From Lamprobacter sp964516305 (GTDB lineage Bacteria > Pseudomonadota > Gammaproteobacteria > Chromatiales > Chromatiaceae), in the NCBI GenBank assembly GCA_964516305.1, contig CAZEZH010000018.1, positions 1 to 37,762 on the forward strand: DNA of 37,762 nucleotides, given 5' to 3'. The position numbers and the translations under genes are program-made. Position 1 is the first letter of the stretch. Each line of letters starts with the position of its first letter. A model generated the notes under the pieces. The model made no database searches. It was given only the letters and a program-made list of their open reading frames with translations, and had not been told where the DNA came from. Shown here one piece after another: positions 17,701 through 25,803 of this stretch.

Positions 17701-18430
17701 GCACCTCGGATAGGCGTCGGCGCGCTGCGTTGAGCTGCTCTGCTTGGCTGCTGAGGGTCTCATTGAGTTTGCTCAGCTGGGCTTCGATCGAGGCGGCTTC
17801 GGCCTGCTCGCGTGCGAGCAGTTGCTCGATCTCGGCGACGCTGATCTGAGCCGGAAGATCGACCGGTGGCTCGGCTGGCTCGGTGCTGGCTGTGTCCGAT
17901 GCGTTGAGTTCGGCGCGTAGGGCGGCCGCTTCCGCTGGGGCGGTTTCAAGCGCGTCCAGGTAGCCCTTGGTTTGCAGCTGAAAGCTGCTGAGCTGCTCGA
18001 GATTGTTGAGCGCGCTGCGGTAGCGCTCGGTGAGGTGTTTTTTGGCCTCTTCCGGCAGCTCCTCGTTCTTGGCCAGCTCGTCAAGCTTGGCTTCGATCTG
18101 CTCACGCGAGACCGATGGCTGGATGCTGATTGGCGATTCGGTTTGCGCCATCGCTGTGCCCGAGATGGCGCCGCTAAGCTGTAGGGCCAGCATGAGGAAC
18201 GCCAGTATGCAGGCTGATCTGCCAATGGAAGCGCGCCTGTGCGGGTTCCGAAGAGGTTGCTGCTCCCGCTGATGGTTCTGCTGCTGCGCCTGCTGCTGGT
18301 TGCGGCCATGGCAACTCTGGGGATCGATCTGAGCATCAGGCATGGGCGTGCCAGCCCCGCCGGGGAGCACAGCATCAGGGCCCTTGCGAGGCCGAAGACC
18401 GAGGACTGATCCGCAAAGCACAAGAATCAT
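14762..18430 (-). CDS. MscK/MscM-type mechanosensitive channel
   Basis: 1222 residues if the ATG at 18430 is used; it overlaps the argA stop by four bases (ATGA). An alternative ATG at 18343 gives 1193. Neither has a good ribosome-binding site, so the start is open. A hydrophobic signal (SACILAFLMLALQLSG) ends near AMAQ (about 95). Residues 100-560 are a long glutamate/alanine/arginine-rich coiled coil as in the MscS-porin periplasmic region. About ten membrane helices follow. The last 260 residues are the MscS core: LSVGIGFGLQEIVANFISGL, FERPVRVGDTV, and LVPNKEFITGRLLNW. These large channels release solutes when membrane tension rises. E. coli MscK is 1120 residues, so this one is somewhat long. 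Coupling to argA looks positional rather than functional. Confidence 0.88.
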   Translation of the reverse strand: MILVLCGSVLGLRPRKGPDAVLPGGAGTPMPDAQIDPQSCHGRNQQQAQQQNHQREQQPLRNPHRRASIGRSACILAFLMLALQLSGAISGTAMAQTESPISIQPSVSREQIEAKLDELAKNEELPEEAKKHLTERYRSALNNLEQLSSFQLQTKGYLDALETAPAEAAALRAELNASDTASTEPAEPPVDLPAQISVAEIEQLLAREQAEAASIEAQLSKLNETLSSQAEQLNAARRRLSEVPQALAEIEEELEAPRPDGQDEARQALIWALETQHDALRAEMLMLDQRILSADARRQLAEARRDQRAAALERLRLRRAYLENEADRLRSLEAERARQETESAERELVDADPLLLELARRNREISKTISEATEALSLLDERQAELEEQLREAQTDLKNARARISAAGLSQAVGQILVDERADLPSAASLREQAAARAQRIAELTLSQLRLRDALHDIDNIDAAVARLLFARRTAEQAALPAKYQQELQDQVRELLLRQRNLLETALHLQDSYQRAIGDLDFTAEQYSDIINRYRDFLAEHLLWVRSAASITQQPFAALPEAIWWLVAPEHWADVVKTLVQTGLSSPLFWLGSLVVIGLLAIGPSIRDRISGYAEPMRRISTDRFTFTLSALALTLLLALPWPLLTALVGWGLGVSSEATPFASSVGEGLLRIALPFYYLRAFRLLCMPGGVAARHFRWGSESLDQLRRGFRFAALLLLPVGFAAEVIGRAQNPSFDGTLGRLALVLLCLGLAALMAWLLHPKRGVFKNLLAARPESWLNRVRLVWYSIAVLMPAALAAIALAGFIYTAGTLLASLAAELWLVLGLVVLHQLIVRWLILTRRGLALEAALERRAQREAQREALEQGAQRLEPNDDSVDLAALDSQTRKLLNSSIAILAAVGLWVIWSDVLPALNLFERVTLWSYTATVDGAKELVPVTLADLGLILVIATAALIAVKNLPALLEILLLKNTEVSTSGRYTLVTLTRYVITAVGLLMIVSTLGLQWSQVQWLVAALSVGIGFGLQEIVANFISGLIILFERPVRVGDTVTIGDTTGTVTRIQIRATTVRNWDKQELLVPNKEFITGRLLNWTLTDQVNRMVIPVGVEYGSDTRKALALLTEVAAEHPKILDDPAPLITFEGFGDNALHLVLRCYLETLEFRLAVMTELYQAIDDKFRAAGIGIAFPQRDIHLRSAQPIEIMMRRTAAIADDAANKAPAPAPKP

Positions 18431-19881
18431 GGAGTTGAAGGAGCCTGTGACTGTCGGCGCTGTGGGATCAGCGGCTTGATGTAGACCTGCGAGTTGCGTG
18501 CTGCGTTGTACTGCCGCCGCCGCTCCTCGGGGAGGTCGGCAATGCTGCCAGGTAAGAAACCGCGCTCGCGAAACCAGTGCGCGGTCTGCGTGGTGAGCAC
18601 AAACAGTCGCTCGAGGCCCTGGATCCTGGCTTGCGCTTCCATGTGCAAGAGCAGACGGTCGCCACGCCCTTGGGCGCGATATGCTGGATGCACGGCGACG
18701 CAGGCGAGTTCGCCGCTCAGCGCTTGTGGAAAGGTCTCCAGCGAGGCGCAGGCGATGATGGTGCCATCGAGTTCGGTGACCTGAAACCGATCGATGATCA
18801 GCTCCAGGTCCTCGGGCGAGCGAGGTACGAGAATGCCCGCGCGCTCCATGGGTTCCAGCAGCCTTCGGATGCCGGGAATATCGGTGATCTGGGCGGCGCG
18901 CAGCCGCTCATAGGGCTCGCCGCTAATCAGGGTTCCGGCGCCATCGCGGGTAAACAGCTCGCGCAGCAATGCGGAGGGATCGTTGCGTCCAACGATGTGC
19001 ACCCGGCTGATCCCTTGCTCGCAGGCCTCGGCGCCGGCGCGCAGTGCCTGAGCAAGGTCTTCACTCATCGCTTGGGCTTGGGCTAGGAGCCCCGGCACCT
19101 CGGCACCGAGCAGGTGCGAGCGGACTCCTTGCGGCCCCGCAACGGCGTCGGGACGGTCCATCAGACCGTCTCCCTCGACCAAAAAGATCAGCTTGTCGGC
19201 ATTGAGCGCGATCGCCACGGCACGGGCAACATCGGCGGCGGTGAGATTGAAGACCTCGCCGGTCGGCGAGTAGCCGATCGGTGGAATCAGCGCGACCGCT
19301 GCTTGATCCAACCTTTGGGTGAGCGAGACCTGGTCGATGCGGCGCACGGTGCCGGTGTGTCGATAATCGACACCGTTGAGTACGCCAATCGGCCGTGCGA
19401 AGACGAAGTTGCCGGAGGCCACTGGAATGCGCACCCCGGCCATGGGTGAGTTGGCGAGGCCGAACGAGAGCAACGCCTCGATCTCGACCCGGGCTGCACC
19501 AGCGGCCTCCTTAACGCAGGCGAGGGCGACATCGTCGGTCACGCGCAGCCCGTTCACATACTGGAGTGCGGCGCCGCGCTCGGCGAGCCGGCGCTCGATC
19601 TGTGGTCGGGCGCCGTGGACCAAGACCAGCCGGATGCCAAGCCCGTGCAGCAGCGCGATGTCGTGCACCAGTTCCGGCAAGCGTGCATCGTCCAGTGCCT
19701 CGCCACCAAAGGCGATCACGAAGGTGCGGCCGCGATGGGCGTGAATGTAGGGCGTGCAGTGCCGAAACCAGTCGAGAAACGGGTCTTGCGTGGGCTGTTC
19801 GGGGTCAGCTGCAGGCGCTGCGGCAGGCGAACTGCCGGGACGCGCCTGGGTCGCCGCCAGATCAGGGGAGTGTGAGGCCAT
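18427..19881 (-). CDS. argA: N-acetylglutamate synthase (amino-acid N-acetyltransferase)
   Basis: 484 residues. Residues about 35-300 form the amino-acid-kinase-like domain (TFVIAFGGEALDD, LVLVHGARPQIERRL), which binds arginine for feedback. Residues about 325-470 are a GNAT domain (ELACVAVHPAYRAQGRGDRLL, then TQTAHWFRERGF). The enzyme makes N-acetylglutamate from glutamate and acetyl-CoA, the first step of arginine synthesis. The first 30 residues are alanine/proline-rich and probably unstructured. AAGGAT sits about 10 bases before the ATG. The gene starts 31 bases after pilR ends and overlaps the following MscK-like gene by four bases, so it may be co-transcribed with both. Confidence 0.95.
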   Translation of the reverse strand: MASHSPDLAATQARPGSSPAAAPAADPEQPTQDPFLDWFRHCTPYIHAHRGRTFVIAFGGEALDDARLPELVHDIALLHGLGIRLVLVHGARPQIERRLAERGAALQYVNGLRVTDDVALACVKEAAGAARVEIEALLSFGLANSPMAGVRIPVASGNFVFARPIGVLNGVDYRHTGTVRRIDQVSLTQRLDQAAVALIPPIGYSPTGEVFNLTAADVARAVAIALNADKLIFLVEGDGLMDRPDAVAGPQGVRSHLLGAEVPGLLAQAQAMSEDLAQALRAGAEACEQGISRVHIVGRNDPSALLRELFTRDGAGTLISGEPYERLRAAQITDIPGIRRLLEPMERAGILVPRSPEDLELIIDRFQVTELDGTIIACASLETFPQALSGELACVAVHPAYRAQGRGDRLLLHMEAQARIQGLERLFVLTTQTAHWFRERGFLPGSIADLPEERRRQYNAARNSQVYIKPLIPQRRQSQAPSTP

Positions 19882-19912
19882 CGCGAATCGATATCCTTGG
19901 GGTCAGGCCCGC

Positions 19913-21274
19913 TTAGGAGAGGCCAAGCTTGCTCAGCCGATAGCGCAAAGAGCGGGGTGTCATGCCGAGGTGCTTCGCTGCTGCGGTCCGATTCCACCGA
20001 GTTGCGTCCAGAGCCTCGAGGATTGCGCGTCGTTCGATCTCATCGAGCTGGTCTTCGAGTGGCAGCCGATCGGAATCGGCCGGCCGCTCGGCCTCGGGCG
20101 GCTTGGGCGCGCCACGATGCGTTGGTAGCTGCAGATCCTCCGCGCTGAGTTGGGCGGTGTCGGCTAGCGCCGATGCGCGCTCAAGCAGGTTCTGCAGCTC
20201 TCGTACATTGCCCGGAAACGGGTACTCCGCTAGCTTACTGCATGCCGCTTCGCTCAGAAATTGTCTCGGTGTCCCGCTGGTTTCGGCGATCTGGGACAGG
20301 ATGTGATCAGCGAGCAGCGGGATATCTTCCGGGCGGCTGCGAAGTGGCGGCATCAGCAACTCGATGACATCGATGCGGTAGAAGAGGTCCTGGCGAAACT
20401 GGCCGCGTTCGACCTCAGCCTCCAGATCGCAGTGGCTGGCGCTGATGATGCGAACGTCGACCCCGATCTCGGTCTCGCTGCCGACCGGTCGCACGCTCTT
20501 TTGCTGGATGGCGCGCAGCAGCTTAACCTGCATCGGCAGTGGCAGATCGGCAATCTCGTCCAGGAACAGGGTACCTCCGTGGGCGGCCTGAAACAGCCCG
20601 GCCTTGTCGCTGACGGCCCCGGTGAAGCTGCCTTTGCGATGGCCAAATAGCTCGCTCTCCATCAGGTCGGCCGGAATTGCACCGCAGTTGACAGGCACGA
20701 ATGGGTGCTCCCGCCGCGGGCCTTGATGATGGATCAGCCGTGCTGCGAGTTCCTTGCCGGTCCCGCTCTCGCCGGTGATAAAGACCGGTGCTTGGTTGCG
20801 GGCCAGCTTTGCGATCAGCGCTCGCGTCTCGCGCAAGGGCGGCGAGTCGCCGATCAGTTCCTGCTGACCCGAATCCGCCTGTTCAGGCGTCGCCGAGGTC
20901 GGTGGCGCGCCTAGCTTGAGCGCGGCCCCGATCAGGTTGCGCAAGACCTTGAGGTCGACCGGTTTGGAGACGAAGTCGAAGGCTCCAGCCTTCATGGCTG
21001 CGACCGCGGAATCCATGCTCCCGTAGGCCGTTAACATAGCCACCGGTAGGTTTGGGTAGGCTCTGGCGATCAGTCGCACCAGGTCGATGCCATTGCCGTC
21101 GGGCAGACGCATGTCGGTGAGGCAAAGATCGAACGCTTGCTGCTCCAGGTGGTGTCTCGCCTCGGCGAGGGTTTGCGCGCGCTGCGTGCCAACGCCCATC
21201 CGCGCGCAGGTGATGGTAACCAGCTCGAGGATGTCCGGTTCGTCGTCGACGATAAGGAGATGGGCCTTGCTCAT
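19913..21274 (-). CDS. pilR: Sigma-54-dependent response regulator, PilR-like
   Basis: 453 residues from the ATG at 21274; an upstream TTG at 21319 would overlap pilS and is rejected. The receiver domain has Asp54 in CLTDMRLPDG and Lys104. The AAA+ domain has Walker A GESGTGKE (168-175), sigma-54 contact loop GSFTGA (215-220) and Walker B GGTLFLDE (233-240). The last 45 residues are a Fis-type helix-turn-helix (RNTAAAKHLG-like region, ending RSLRYRLSKLGLS). GSFTGA instead of GAFTGA is what I recall for PilR of Pseudomonas, which activates type IV pilin transcription. It lies 34 bases after pilS. No pilin gene is in the window. Confidence 0.88.
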   Translation of the reverse strand: MSKAHLLIVDDEPDILELVTITCARMGVGTQRAQTLAEARHHLEQQAFDLCLTDMRLPDGNGIDLVRLIARAYPNLPVAMLTAYGSMDSAVAAMKAGAFDFVSKPVDLKVLRNLIGAALKLGAPPTSATPEQADSGQQELIGDSPPLRETRALIAKLARNQAPVFITGESGTGKELAARLIHHQGPRREHPFVPVNCGAIPADLMESELFGHRKGSFTGAVSDKAGLFQAAHGGTLFLDEIADLPLPMQVKLLRAIQQKSVRPVGSETEIGVDVRIISASHCDLEAEVERGQFRQDLFYRIDVIELLMPPLRSRPEDIPLLADHILSQIAETSGTPRQFLSEAACSKLAEYPFPGNVRELQNLLERASALADTAQLSAEDLQLPTHRGAPKPPEAERPADSDRLPLEDQLDEIERRAILEALDATRWNRTAAAKHLGMTPRSLRYRLSKLGLS

Positions 21275-21308
21275 GATTCTGCTGATTGGCCGATCAGCGC
21301 CTAGCCGA

Positions 21309-22940
21309 TCAGCTCCCAAAAATTAGGCTGAAGCAGCTGCCGCCTTGCGGCCGATCACTATACTCCAGCCGAGCTCCGATGGCCTCCGCCAGCGCTTGGG
21401 CCGCGTACAGACCCAGTCCGGTGCCACCTGCCGAGGTGGTGAAGAAGGGCTCGAAAATGGACTGGCGTTGGTCCGCGTTAATGCCGGGTCCCTGGTCGCA
21501 GAGGCGCATCGCGACGGTCTCGGTTCGAGCCTCAAGCTCGAGCGTCCAGCGCATTCGGCAGCGTCCCTGTGGGTCTTTGCCATGCTCTCTCGCGTTGTCG
21601 CAGAGATTGTTCAGGATTTGGCGCAGATGGCGCGGATCGGCGTCGACCCAGCATGCCTGCTTAGGCAGGTTCAATGCTAACTCCTGATGGGAGAGATGGT
21701 GATGCTCGCGGTATTCCTCACAAGCTTCTTCAAGCCAGCTGTTGAGCGCAACGCGGCACAGCTCGGCGCAGTGCCGATGGGATAGCTCGAGCACACTGTT
21801 GACGATCTCGTCCAAGCGTTGGGCGTTGCGCCGGATGATTGTCAAGAGTTTCTGGTCTTCTGGACCGAGTTCGGTCGATTCAGCCAGCAACTGGCTCGCA
21901 TGCGTCACGGCTGAGAGCGGATTGCGGATGTTGTGGGCCACGCTGGCCGAGAGCCGCCCAAGCGAGGCCAGATTGACCTCTTGGGCCTGGCGCAGCAGTT
22001 CTTGCTCGTCGCGCAGATAGATCAAGGCGCCATTGGCTCGGTTCGTGCCCAGTAGCTGGAGCGTCGGGCGCAGGTCGCGATGATTGAGGTGCAGGGTCTG
22101 TCCATGGGCGGGCCCGCCGGCGAGGCTGCGCTCGAACCAGTCAAGCAGCGCAGGTGACGCGCGCCCGAGTTCGACCCCGTGCCGGGCCCGGGTATCGGGA
22201 AGAATCCGATGCGCAGCGGCATTCAGCATACGGATGCGGCGCTCTCCATCGATCACCAGCACACCAGTGCTGAGCTGCTGGATGACAAAATCGTTGAGCT
22301 TGGAGAGGTCGGCGATATCTAACTGGCGCCGCGCGGCGAGTAACTCGCTCGCGCGCAGGCGCCGCCAGAGCTGATGTGCCAGTGCGGCCAGCGAGAAGTA
22401 GACGAGTCCGAGCAGTCCGGCCTCGAGATAGCTGCCACGATAGCTCTCGAGGTAGAGGTCGGCGTAGAGCTGTTGGCTGATCACCCCGAGCGAGGCGAGG
22501 GCGGCGAAGAGCAGAGACTGTCGGCCCTCGAGCAGTATCGCCCCCCAGACCACGGCGACGGCCGGCAAGAGTCCGAAGCCCGCCGCGACTCCGCCGCTGA
22601 GATGGATCACCAGGATGGCGACGGCGATGTCGAGATAGATGGCCAGCTGGACCTGCTGATCGCGTCGCGGCCAGCGTGCGATGATCATGAGTCCGCTCAG
22701 CAGAATCAAAGTGGTCTGCAGTAGCAGCAATCGGCGTGCGCCCCCGGCATCGGCGACCCTTGGCAGCCAGCTTGTGGTATCCGCTAGCGATAGGATCAAC
22801 AGCAAGACCAGAACCAACACTAGCCGCGACAGGAACAGCCAGGACAAGCTATCGCGGCCATCGAAGCCGGATCTTGGGGTCGTGCGTCGCTCTATGTCCT
22901 GTCGGTGTCTGGTCGATGCTCGGCTAAAGCGAAAGGGCAT
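21309..22940 (-). CDS. pilS: Membrane sensor histidine kinase, PilS-like
   Basis: 543 residues. Six hydrophobic helices fill residues about 32-190, as in PilS. A PAS-like segment (about 212-315, TGVLVIDGERRIRMLNAAA) leads to the HisKA domain. The phosphorylation site is His336 in SVAHNIRNPLSA; the residue after His is Asn where most kinases of this class have Glu or Asp. The ATPase domain has an N box (LNNLCDNAREHG, 443-454), G1 (DQGPGI, 482-487) and G2 (GGTGLGL, 505-511). It is upstream of and co-directional with its likely partner pilR. PilS controls PilR phosphorylation in response to pilin levels in Pseudomonas. The ribosome-binding site is weak. Confidence 0.87.
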   Translation of the reverse strand: MPFRFSRASTRHRQDIERRTTPRSGFDGRDSLSWLFLSRLVLVLVLLLILSLADTTSWLPRVADAGGARRLLLLQTTLILLSGLMIIARWPRRDQQVQLAIYLDIAVAILVIHLSGGVAAGFGLLPAVAVVWGAILLEGRQSLLFAALASLGVISQQLYADLYLESYRGSYLEAGLLGLVYFSLAALAHQLWRRLRASELLAARRQLDIADLSKLNDFVIQQLSTGVLVIDGERRIRMLNAAAHRILPDTRARHGVELGRASPALLDWFERSLAGGPAHGQTLHLNHRDLRPTLQLLGTNRANGALIYLRDEQELLRQAQEVNLASLGRLSASVAHNIRNPLSAVTHASQLLAESTELGPEDQKLLTIIRRNAQRLDEIVNSVLELSHRHCAELCRVALNSWLEEACEEYREHHHLSHQELALNLPKQACWVDADPRHLRQILNNLCDNAREHGKDPQGRCRMRWTLELEARTETVAMRLCDQGPGINADQRQSIFEPFFTTSAGGTGLGLYAAQALAEAIGARLEYSDRPQGGSCFSLIFGS

Positions 22941-23117
22941 GGGATTGCTCGTTGTGGATCGCGTTGATCGGTCTTCGGGGACGAAGCACTTGGTCGTGGC
23001 TCGCGAATCCCGCAGAATACGCGATCATCCCGCGGGCCAGCGTCCGCCTGTGCCGGCGGTATTGCGTGCGCTCGAGTACTGCTCAGTGCCTTATGCCTGC
23101 GATTCGATTGAGTGACG

Positions 23118-24353
23118 ATGAACCTTCACGAGTACCAAGCCAAAGCGCTGTTCGCCCAATTTGGCATCCCTGTGCCGGAGGCGAGCGTCGTCGAGACGCT
23201 CAACGAGGTGCGTGCCGCCTCAACCGCGTGCGGTCTGCCTGCGGTGTTAAAGGCACAAGTGCATGCCGGTGGCCGCGGCAAGGCGGGCGGTGTCAAGCGC
23301 TGCGGATCGGTCGCTGAGCTTGAGGCTGCTGCCGCGACACTGCTTGGCAGCCATTTGGTGACGGCGCAGACAAGGCCAGAGGGGCTGCCGGTATCACGAC
23401 TGCTATTGGAGTCGCCGGTCGAGGTTGAGCGCGAACTCTATTTGGCCTTGTTGGTAGACCGGACCGCCGAGCGCATCGTGGTCATGGCCTCAGCGGCCGG
23501 CGGTATGGACATTGAGCAGGTCGCGGCCAGCAACCCGGATGCGATTCTGGTCTCGCGCGTCGAGCCCGCGCTTGGGCTGCGGCCCTGGCAGAGCCGGCAA
23601 ATCGGGCTGTTCTTTGGCCTCGCGCCTGCTCAGCAAGCGGCCTTGAACGGGCTTTTGGCCGATCTTTATCGGCTGTTCACCGAGTGCGACGCCAGCCTGG
23701 TGGAGATCAACCCGTTGGTGGTCACGGCTGGCGGCGACCTGATCGCACTGGACGCGAAGCTTGAACTCGACGACAACGCGCTGTTCCGGCATCCGGCACT
23801 CGCGGCGCTGCATGACCCGAGCCAAGAAGACGCCCGCGAGGTCGCGGCCCGGGCCGAAGGGCTCAATTACATCAGCCTGGATGGTGACATCGGCTGTATG
23901 GTCAATGGTGCCGGACTGGCGATGGCGACCATGGATCTGATCGCCTTGCATGGTGGCGAGCCGGCCAACTTCTTGGACGTCGGCGGTGGTGCCACCGCCG
24001 ACCGCGTTGCCCGGGCCTTTAAGTTGATCCTCAGTGATGAGAAGGTCGCTGCTGTGCTGGTCAACATCTTCGGCGGTATCGTGCGCTGTGATCTGATTGC
24101 AGAGGGTATCCTCGATGCGGTCAAGGAGGTCGGCGTGAATGTGCCGGTGGTGGTGCGCCTAGAGGGCACCAATGCGGAGCTTGGGCTGCAGCGGCTTGCG
24201 CAGAGCGGGCTTGCAATCGAGACCGCAGCAACCTTGGTGGATGCGGCGAACAAGGTGGTCTATGCAGCGGCTGCGACCCGGGCCCGCCAGCAATCCCAGA
24301 TCGATGGTCTGGCGCCAGAACAGGCGCGGGCCAGTGCCGGAGACAAGCCATGA
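23118..24353 (+). CDS. sucC: Succinate-CoA ligase (ADP-forming) subunit beta
   Basis: 411 residues from the ATG at 23118 (MNLHEYQAKALF); a GTG two codons earlier is possible. ATP-grasp features include KAQVHAGGRGKAGGVK near 45-60 and VEINPLVVT. The C-terminal ligase domain shows CMVNGAGLAMATMD, GGEPANFLDVGGGA and NIFGGIVRCDLIAEGI, nearly as in E. coli SucC (388 residues). A 23-residue hydrophilic tail after the usual end is extra. The enzyme interconverts succinyl-CoA and succinate with ATP formation in the TCA cycle. Its stop overlaps the sucD start (ATGA). No oxoglutarate dehydrogenase genes are adjacent. pilS is divergent 177 bases away. Confidence 0.95.
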   Translation: MNLHEYQAKALFAQFGIPVPEASVVETLNEVRAASTACGLPAVLKAQVHAGGRGKAGGVKRCGSVAELEAAAATLLGSHLVTAQTRPEGLPVSRLLLESPVEVERELYLALLVDRTAERIVVMASAAGGMDIEQVAASNPDAILVSRVEPALGLRPWQSRQIGLFFGLAPAQQAALNGLLADLYRLFTECDASLVEINPLVVTAGGDLIALDAKLELDDNALFRHPALAALHDPSQEDAREVAARAEGLNYISLDGDIGCMVNGAGLAMATMDLIALHGGEPANFLDVGGGATADRVARAFKLILSDEKVAAVLVNIFGGIVRCDLIAEGILDAVKEVGVNVPVVVRLEGTNAELGLQRLAQSGLAIETAATLVDAANKVVYAAAATRARQQSQIDGLAPEQARASAGDKP

Positions 24354-25222
24354 GTGTGTTGGTCGATGCGTCGACGCGCGTGATCTGTCAAGGATTTACT
24401 GGTCGTCAAGGCAGCTTCCACAGCGAGCAGGCGATCGCCTATGGCACGCGCATGGTGGGCGGCGTCACGCCGGGCAAGGGCGGCCAACGGCATCTTGGGC
24501 TACCGGTGTTTGATACGGTGCACGCTGCCGTTCGCGAGACCGCGGCCGATGCGACGATGATCTATGTGCCTGCGGCCTATGCGGCTGACGCCATCCTCGA
24601 GGCGGCCGATGCCGGTGTGCGTGTGATCGTCTGCATCACCGAGGGCATTCCGGTTTTGGATATGCTCAAGGTAAAAGCAGCCTTGGCACGCAGCGAGGCA
24701 GTGCTGATCGGGCCGAACTGCCCGGGGATCATCACGCCGGATGCCTGTAAGATCGGGATTATGCCCGGTGCTATCCACACGCCTGGGCGGGTCGGTATCG
24801 TGTCGCGCTCTGGTACGCTCACCTACGAGGCGGTTGAGCAAACCTCAGCCGAGGGTCTGGGCCAGAGTACCTGCATCGGCATTGGCGGCGATCCGGTTCA
24901 AGGCCTCAACTTTGTTGATTGCCTGGCGCTGTTCGAGAACGATCCAGACACCGATGCGGTGCTGATGGTCGGTGAGATTGGCGGTGGTGCTGAGGAGGCC
25001 GCCGCAGACTTCGTGCAGCGGCGGATGACCAAGCCGGTCATCGCCTATATCGCAGGGGTGACTGCGCCACCTGGTAAGCGGATGGGACATGCTGGCGCCA
25101 TCGTTAGTGGCGGCGGCGGGACCGCGGAGGCAAAGTACGCGGCATTACAGGCCGCTGGTGTTCGGATTGTGCGCTCGCCGGCGCAACTTGGGCGCAGTGT
25201 TTCCGAGCAGCTCCAGCGCTAA
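24350..25222 (+). CDS. sucD: Succinate-CoA ligase (ADP-forming) subunit alpha
   Basis: 290 residues, the family's usual size. The N-terminal CoA-binding Rossmann domain has GFTGRQGSFHSEQAIAYG and GGVTPGKGG. The ligase domain carries SRSGTLTYE, GGDPVQGLNF and the phospho-histidine His247 in KRMGHAGAIVSGG. With SucC it forms the heterotetrameric TCA-cycle enzyme. The ATGA overlap with sucC indicates translational coupling and equal synthesis. Confidence 0.97.
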   Translation: MSVLVDASTRVICQGFTGRQGSFHSEQAIAYGTRMVGGVTPGKGGQRHLGLPVFDTVHAAVRETAADATMIYVPAAYAADAILEAADAGVRVIVCITEGIPVLDMLKVKAALARSEAVLIGPNCPGIITPDACKIGIMPGAIHTPGRVGIVSRSGTLTYEAVEQTSAEGLGQSTCIGIGGDPVQGLNFVDCLALFENDPDTDAVLMVGEIGGGAEEAAADFVQRRMTKPVIAYIAGVTAPPGKRMGHAGAIVSGGGGTAEAKYAALQAAGVRIVRSPAQLGRSVSEQLQR

Positions 25223-25261
25223 TGTGATTTTGGCCTCATGGCAACAGACAGCGGCGTAATC

Positions 25262-25298
25262 CACGCAAGGACTTGTCACCTCCTGAGAGCCTTGCGTG
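25262..25298. promoter_or_regulatory. Inverted repeat between sucD and glnB
   Basis: CACGCAAGG (25262-25270) and CCTTGCGTG (25290-25298) are perfect 9-base arms around a 19-base spacer, 39 bases after the sucD stop and just upstream of the possible glnB promoter. There is no T-run, so a regulator-binding site or a weak terminator are both possible. Confidence 0.5.
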
Positions 25299-25306
25299 AT
25301 CCGGGA

Positions 25307-25335
25307 TGGTCAATCCCCGGATAGACTCTTATACT
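25307..25335 (+). promoter_or_regulatory. Possible sigma-70-type promoter for glnB
   Basis: TGGTCA at 25307 (4 of 6 to the -35 consensus) and TATACT at 25330 are separated by 17 bases. Transcription would start about 35 bases before the glnB ATG. I did not find a clear sigma-54 GG-N10-GC element. Confidence 0.4.
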
Positions 25336-25373
25336 CACCCGAAAACCAGCCGAGAGGTTGAAAGGAGATTTGC

Positions 25374-25712
25374 ATGAAAAAGGTCGAAGCCATCATCAAG
25401 CCGTTTAAGCTCGACGATGTTCGCGAGGCGCTGTCGCAAGCCGGGATCACCGGCATGACCGCGATTGAAGTCAAGGGCTTCGGCCGGCAGAAGGGTCACA
25501 CCGAACTCTATCGCGGCGCCGAGTACGTGGTCGATTTCTTGCCGAAGGTCAAGGTCGAACTGGTGGTCGCTGACGACCAGCTCGATGTCTGCGTCGAGGC
25601 GATCACCAAGGCCGCTCGCACTGGCAAGATCGGTGACGGCAAGATCTTCGTTAGCCCGGTCGATCGCGTTGTGCGAATCCGCACCGGCGAGGAGAACGAA
25701 GCCGCGATCTGA
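25374..25712 (+). CDS. glnB: Nitrogen regulatory protein PII
   Basis: 112 residues, as usual for GlnB/GlnK. The start MKKVEAIIKPFKLDDVREAL is canonical, and AGGAG precedes it by 6 bases. The T-loop contains Tyr51 in ELYRGAEYVVDFLPK, the uridylylation site. The B-loop TGKIGDGKIF binds nucleotide, and the C-loop RIRTGEENEAAI closes the protein. PII senses 2-oxoglutarate and ATP/ADP and controls glutamine synthetase adenylylation, NtrB and ammonium channels. No amtB is adjacent, which favours GlnB over GlnK. The gene follows sucCD after 151 bases with its own likely promoter. Confidence 0.95.
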   Translation: MKKVEAIIKPFKLDDVREALSQAGITGMTAIEVKGFGRQKGHTELYRGAEYVVDFLPKVKVELVVADDQLDVCVEAITKAARTGKIGDGKIFVSPVDRVVRIRTGEENEAAI

Positions 25713-25778
25713 GGCGAACGATCTGAGGCCTCATTGAGGCTGTTGCCGGCGCCCTTATTGGAATCCTAGGGCCTTGTC

Positions 25779-25794
25779 CGGGGCCATGGCCCCG
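25779..25794. repeat. 16-bp perfect palindrome between glnB and bamD
   Basis: CGGGGCCATGGCCCCG reads the same on both strands. It sits in the 91 bases between the converging glnB and bamD genes. With no loop and no T-run it is not a classical terminator, though in RNA it could form a GC-rich stem with a small loop. Confidence 0.6.
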
Positions 25795-25803
25795 ATCGCT
25801 AAC

